Source of the DNA: Lachnospiraceae bacterium UBA7481
GTDB taxonomy: Bacteria > Bacillota > Clostridia > Lachnospirales > Lachnospiraceae
Reading direction: 5' to 3'
Assembly: GCA_002478505.1 (NCBI GenBank)
Contig: DLOP01000083.1
Span: 1-9,127, forward strand
DNA: 9,127 nucleotides
A program made the position numbers and the translations under genes. The first letter of the stretch is position 1. Every line of letters starts with the position of its first letter. The notes under the pieces are model-generated. The model was not told the origin of the DNA. It searched no databases and saw only the letters and a list, made by a program, of their open reading frames with translations. Below, piece by piece: positions 6,777-9,127 of the stretch.

Positions 6777-7718
6777 ATGGATTTAGAATGGAGTTATAAA
6801 CGGTTATATTGGAAAGTGCGCAGATATATGGATGTGCATCTTAAGATGCACATCCACAGGAAGTCCTATTATGGGAAAAAGATCTTTTCCATAGAGGAAA
6901 CCAATCAAAAACTGGAGGAATTGATCCTGTCCGGCAAACCGTTTGCGGCAGGAAGGATCGGTGGGACAGAGTTAAAGGCGATGATTGGTGGGCAGCCGCA
7001 AAATAAGTCTCTGAAGAAAAAAGAGGAGGCAAGGAGTCTACTGATCTGCCTTTCCGGGTTTTTTGGTGAGATGGATGAGTTTGACCGGTTTGTACGATTG
7101 ATGCAGGATTCTTTGAAAAGTATGGATATGATCGGTGTCTGGTACAATCAGATGGAAGATTATATGCTGAAGCACTATGGAGAAAAGGATCTGCTGTTGG
7201 GCAGTCTGAAAGGGCTGGAACCATGGTATTGTCCGGAGAAACCATGGACAAGATGCCTTGAGGGGAAGCGGGTGGTCTGCATCCATCCTTTTAAGGAAAG
7301 CATTCAGGAACAATATAAAAAAAGAGAGCAGTTGTTTCGGGGGAGCAAGATTCTTCCGGAATTTGAATTGCGCTGTGTAAAGGCGGTGCAGACGTTGTAT
7401 GGGCAGGAAGACGAGAGGTTTCCAAGTTGGTTTGATGCCCTGGAGTATATGTTTGAAGAAACCATGAAGGAAGATTTTGATGTTGCGCTGGTTGCCTGCG
7501 GAGCGTACGGACTGCCTCTGGCAGCAAAGATTCGGGATGCTGGGAAACAGGCGGTCCATGTGGGTGGTGCACTGCAGCTGTTATTTGGCGTCCGGGGTGC
7601 AAGATGGGATGATTTTGCAGAATTGAAACCATTTTATAATGATTCATGGAGTTATCCTATGGCAAGCGAGCATTTAAAAACAGATTCAAAGGGTGTGGAA
7701 AATGGATGCTATTGGTAA
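6777..7718 (+). CDS. Uncharacterised 313-aa protein, possibly a GT-D-like glycosyltransferase
   Basis: I do not recognise a firmly named family. The protein is soluble, with a basic N-terminus (MDLEWSYKRLYWKVRR). It shows FAAGRIGGTELKAM at residues 56-69, a central GLEPWYCPEKPW segment (146-157), a VVCIHPF strand (166-172), and near the C-terminus FDVALVACGAYGLPLA (234-249) followed by HVGGALQLLFGVRGARWDD (261-279). The order of a RxGxxE-like loop early and an alternating strand/glycine-loop late resembles GT-D-fold (DUF1792) glycosyltransferases, whose metal site is a DxE in RFGDGE. Here the equivalent is RIGGTE, so the Asp would be replaced and Glu65 kept. This assignment is tentative. The start is clear: GAGAGG overlaps the previous gene's stop, 6 nt before the ATG. 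Position among glycosyltransferases and before a Wzy-like gene suggests a role in glycan assembly. Confidence 0.8.
   Translation: MDLEWSYKRLYWKVRRYMDVHLKMHIHRKSYYGKKIFSIEETNQKLEELILSGKPFAAGRIGGTELKAMIGGQPQNKSLKKKEEARSLLICLSGFFGEMDEFDRFVRLMQDSLKSMDMIGVWYNQMEDYMLKHYGEKDLLLGSLKGLEPWYCPEKPWTRCLEGKRVVCIHPFKESIQEQYKKREQLFRGSKILPEFELRCVKAVQTLYGQEDERFPSWFDALEYMFEETMKEDFDVALVACGAYGLPLAAKIRDAGKQAVHVGGALQLLFGVRGARWDDFAELKPFYNDSWSYPMASEHLKTDSKGVENGCYW
6829..6856 (+). repeat. 28-bp perfect palindrome inside the 313-aa gene
   Basis: The half-site TGGATGTGCATCTT is followed without a gap by its exact reverse complement, centred on CTTAAG. As RNA or single-stranded DNA it can fold into a 12-bp stem with a TTAA loop, starting 52 nt after the start codon. 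It encodes M18-H27 (MDVHLKMHIH). No T-tract follows. A perfect match of 14 base pairs is not expected by chance in a window this size. The function is unknown. Confidence 0.85.
7688..7693 (+). promoter_or_regulatory. RBS deciding the ATG start of the Wzy-like gene
   Basis: AAAGGG lies 8 nt before ATG 7702, within the end of the preceding gene. It favours ATG 7702 over an in-frame GTG at 7693, which overlaps the RBS itself. Confidence 0.6.
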
Positions 7719-8850
7719 GATTTCTTTTTGGATGGGAATACTGTGTGAACTGATTGTTTCTGTTTCCGGTTATGCATTTGGCGGATATCACGAACCAATG
7801 ATCATTGTTACGGGGATGCTGTTTTTCTCCATTTCCATTTGTATGCATCTGGAATTGAAAAAAAACTGGCTGCTTTATCTGATTTGCGCAGTGGTGGGAT
7901 TAGGGTATTATTATCTGCATTCCTCTGCGCTGATTCTGCGTATTCTGTTGATCCTGCTTGCAGGAAGGGAACAGAAAGCGGAGCCGGTAATTAAGGCTTT
8001 TTTCTGGGGAACTTTGATCATTATGATCTATACGGCGGTTTTGGCGGTGCTGGGACTTCATAATACTGTCAGTCTGACACAGAATTTCCGCCATGAGGAA
8101 GAAACGAGATACTGCTTTGGTTTTTATCATCCCAATGGATTTGCTTTTTTTCTGTTCCGGACGCTGGTTCTGGGCTTATACACTTATGGAAAACAGCTGA
8201 AGCTGTGGATGATGGCGGTAGTCGCGGCCGGTTCCATGATTTTTTTCTGGATGGCGGGCTCTAAAATGGGGATGACGGCGGCTGTTTGTGTGATCGTGGC
8301 ATTTTGGCTTGTGAGATTTTTTAAGACAGATCAGGCAAGAAAAATGTTTTATTTTCTGGGCAATGTGTTAATAGGAATGGAAGTGATGTTCCTCATGGTT
8401 TCCATGGTTTGGTTTGAGCCTTCGGCAGAAATTGAACTGACCGGTGTGGGATTTTGGCAGATCCTGAATGAATTGACTACCGGAAGACTGTTTTTTATCC
8501 ATAAAACATATCTTGCTTATCCGATCCCTTTATGGGGATATCAGGGGTTCATGGAAGCAACGGAAGTGGGATTTGTGAATGCATTGTACAATCAGGGACT
8601 CATATTTTTGGTGGTTTATCTTGCGGCGCTCTTTTATCTGTTTTATAGAATGTTTCAAAAAAAGGATATGTCGGCGTTGGTAATGATCTTAGGATTTACG
8701 TTGTATGCCATGGCGGAGGCATTTCTGCCATATTTTAATAAAAATGGGGTTTGGATGCTGTTTCTTGGTTGGAATCTTTATTGGGCGCGGGAAAGAACGG
8801 AAACTGTTATTGTACATGAGCAGTCGGAAGTGGCTGCAGCAGAGGATTAA
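7702..8850 (+). CDS. Wzy-like polysaccharide polymerase / O-antigen ligase-type membrane protein
   Basis: This protein of about 382 residues has about ten membrane helices from near its start to YFNKNGVWMLFLGWNLYW, then a short charged tail. The loop RYCFGFYHPNGFAFF (His143, Pro144, Asn145) is the HPN-type signature common in Wzy-like polymerases, and an outer loop LTTGRLFFIHKTYLAYPIPLWG matches the R-x-x-x-W/L-G pattern of that superfamily (the GR then a terminal WGYQGF). Wzy proteins join lipid-linked repeat units at the outer membrane face; sequence identity between them is very low, so the family is assigned by topology, motifs and context. The gene overlaps the preceding one by 17 nt, implying translational coupling. 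I chose ATG 7702 over GTG 7693 on RBS position. An O-antigen ligase or other membrane role cannot be excluded. Confidence 0.82.
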   Translation: MDAIGKISFWMGILCELIVSVSGYAFGGYHEPMIIVTGMLFFSISICMHLELKKNWLLYLICAVVGLGYYYLHSSALILRILLILLAGREQKAEPVIKAFFWGTLIIMIYTAVLAVLGLHNTVSLTQNFRHEEETRYCFGFYHPNGFAFFLFRTLVLGLYTYGKQLKLWMMAVVAAGSMIFFWMAGSKMGMTAAVCVIVAFWLVRFFKTDQARKMFYFLGNVLIGMEVMFLMVSMVWFEPSAEIELTGVGFWQILNELTTGRLFFIHKTYLAYPIPLWGYQGFMEATEVGFVNALYNQGLIFLVVYLAALFYLFYRMFQKKDMSALVMILGFTLYAMAEAFLPYFNKNGVWMLFLGWNLYWARERTETVIVHEQSEVAAAED

Positions 8851-8873
8851 AACATCAGGAGAAAAAGAAATTT

Positions 8874-9127
8874 ATGAAGAAGATTAAGATTAATTTTATT
8901 GATTTTTGGGACGATCTGATCAAGACGGATAATTATTTTTATAATATTTTGAGAAAATATTATGATATAGAGATTAGTGAAGACCCGGATTATGTATTCT
9001 GCAGCTGTTTTGGAAATAAGCATTTTAAATATCATAACTGTGTTAAAATATTTTATGTCGGTGAGAATATCGTTCCTGATTTCAATCTGTATGATTATGC
9101 CATGGGGTTTCATTATATTGATTTTGA
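8874..9127 (+). CDS. N-terminal part of a GT10 alpha-1,3-fucosyltransferase (cut by the window end)
   Basis: The first 84 codons are present, with no stop before the edge. The opening KKIKINFIDFWDD, then NYFYNILRKYYDIEIS, DPDYVFCSCFG, KIFYVGENIVPDFNLYDYA and GFHYIDF are the characteristic N-terminal blocks of bacterial GT10 fucosyltransferases. In this family xxDYxxxSxFG and FYxGENxxPDF recur, and the catalytic GDP-fucose site lies further on, outside this window. The enzyme would add fucose in alpha-1,3 (or 1,4) linkage, typically to GlcNAc. An AGGAG at 8857-8861 precedes the ATG by 12 nt, with a G/A-rich spacer. The coding sequence is visibly more AT-rich than every upstream gene, suggesting separate acquisition. 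Whether the gene is intact cannot be told here. Confidence 0.9.
   Translation, partial: MKKIKINFIDFWDDLIKTDNYFYNILRKYYDIEISEDPDYVFCSCFGNKHFKYHNCVKIFYVGENIVPDFNLYDYAMGFHYIDF

Noticed and set aside
7038..7559. A long minus-strand open frame inside the 313-aa gene
   Set aside because: It lies entirely opposite a gene with a clear RBS and codon structure and shows no recognisable motif.
1..9127. CRISPR arrays, tRNA/rRNA genes, insertion sequences or transposases
   Set aside because: No direct-repeat arrays, cloverleaf-like sequences or transposase motifs were seen on either strand.

Overview
The window is part of a cell-surface polysaccharide or glycoconjugate biosynthesis locus. The genes are packed on the + strand, have strong GGAGG-type ribosome binding sites and use balanced to slightly AT-rich codons. 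The protein types (DPM1-like GT2 beside a GT-C-like membrane protein, a PglK-type ABC exporter, GT11 and GT10 fucosyltransferases) resemble those of gut Firmicutes, most likely Clostridia of the Lachnospiraceae type. That placement is inference from protein style; no rRNA, tRNA or other phylogenetic marker is present.

Positions 1 to about 404 are a scrambled mosaic. Read by strand, it holds: (A, minus, about 1-88) the end of an unidentified gene, then an RBS and the start codon of another gene; (B, plus, about 89-187) an internal piece of an FdtA/WxcM-like dTDP-sugar ketoisomerase; (C, minus, 188 to about 397) the end of an unidentified gene, then an RBS and the first 35 residues of a GT2 glycosyltransferase; (D, plus, from about 404) the rest of that GT2. 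One GT2 gene is therefore split into two head-to-head pieces with about 17 residues lost. This alternation of strands with intervening deletions looks more like chimeric DNA or misassembly than a programmed inversion, and needs checking before any biology is drawn from it.

From about 404 onward the locus is coherent: truncated GT2 (to 1215); a polytopic GT-C-like membrane protein (1302-2705); an ABC exporter, probably a lipid-linked glycan flippase (2751-4538); a GT4 glycosyltransferase (4599-5753); a 117-nt gap with a strong hairpin lacking a T-tract (5766-5799); a GT11 fucosyltransferase starting at TTG (5870-6766); an uncharacterised 313-aa protein, possibly GT-D-like (6777-7718), carrying a 28-bp perfect palindrome; a Wzy-like membrane protein (7702-8850); and the AT-rich start of a GT10 fucosyltransferase that runs off the window (8874-9127).

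Together the genes suggest that a lipid-linked oligosaccharide is built in the cytoplasm by GT4, GT11, GT10 and perhaps the 313-aa protein, flipped by the ABC transporter, and then polymerised or decorated outside by the Wzy-like protein and the GT2/GT-C pair. Two different fucosyltransferase families imply a multiply fucosylated, possibly host-like glycan. The only gap longer than 300 bases without an intact gene is the mosaic at 1-404.
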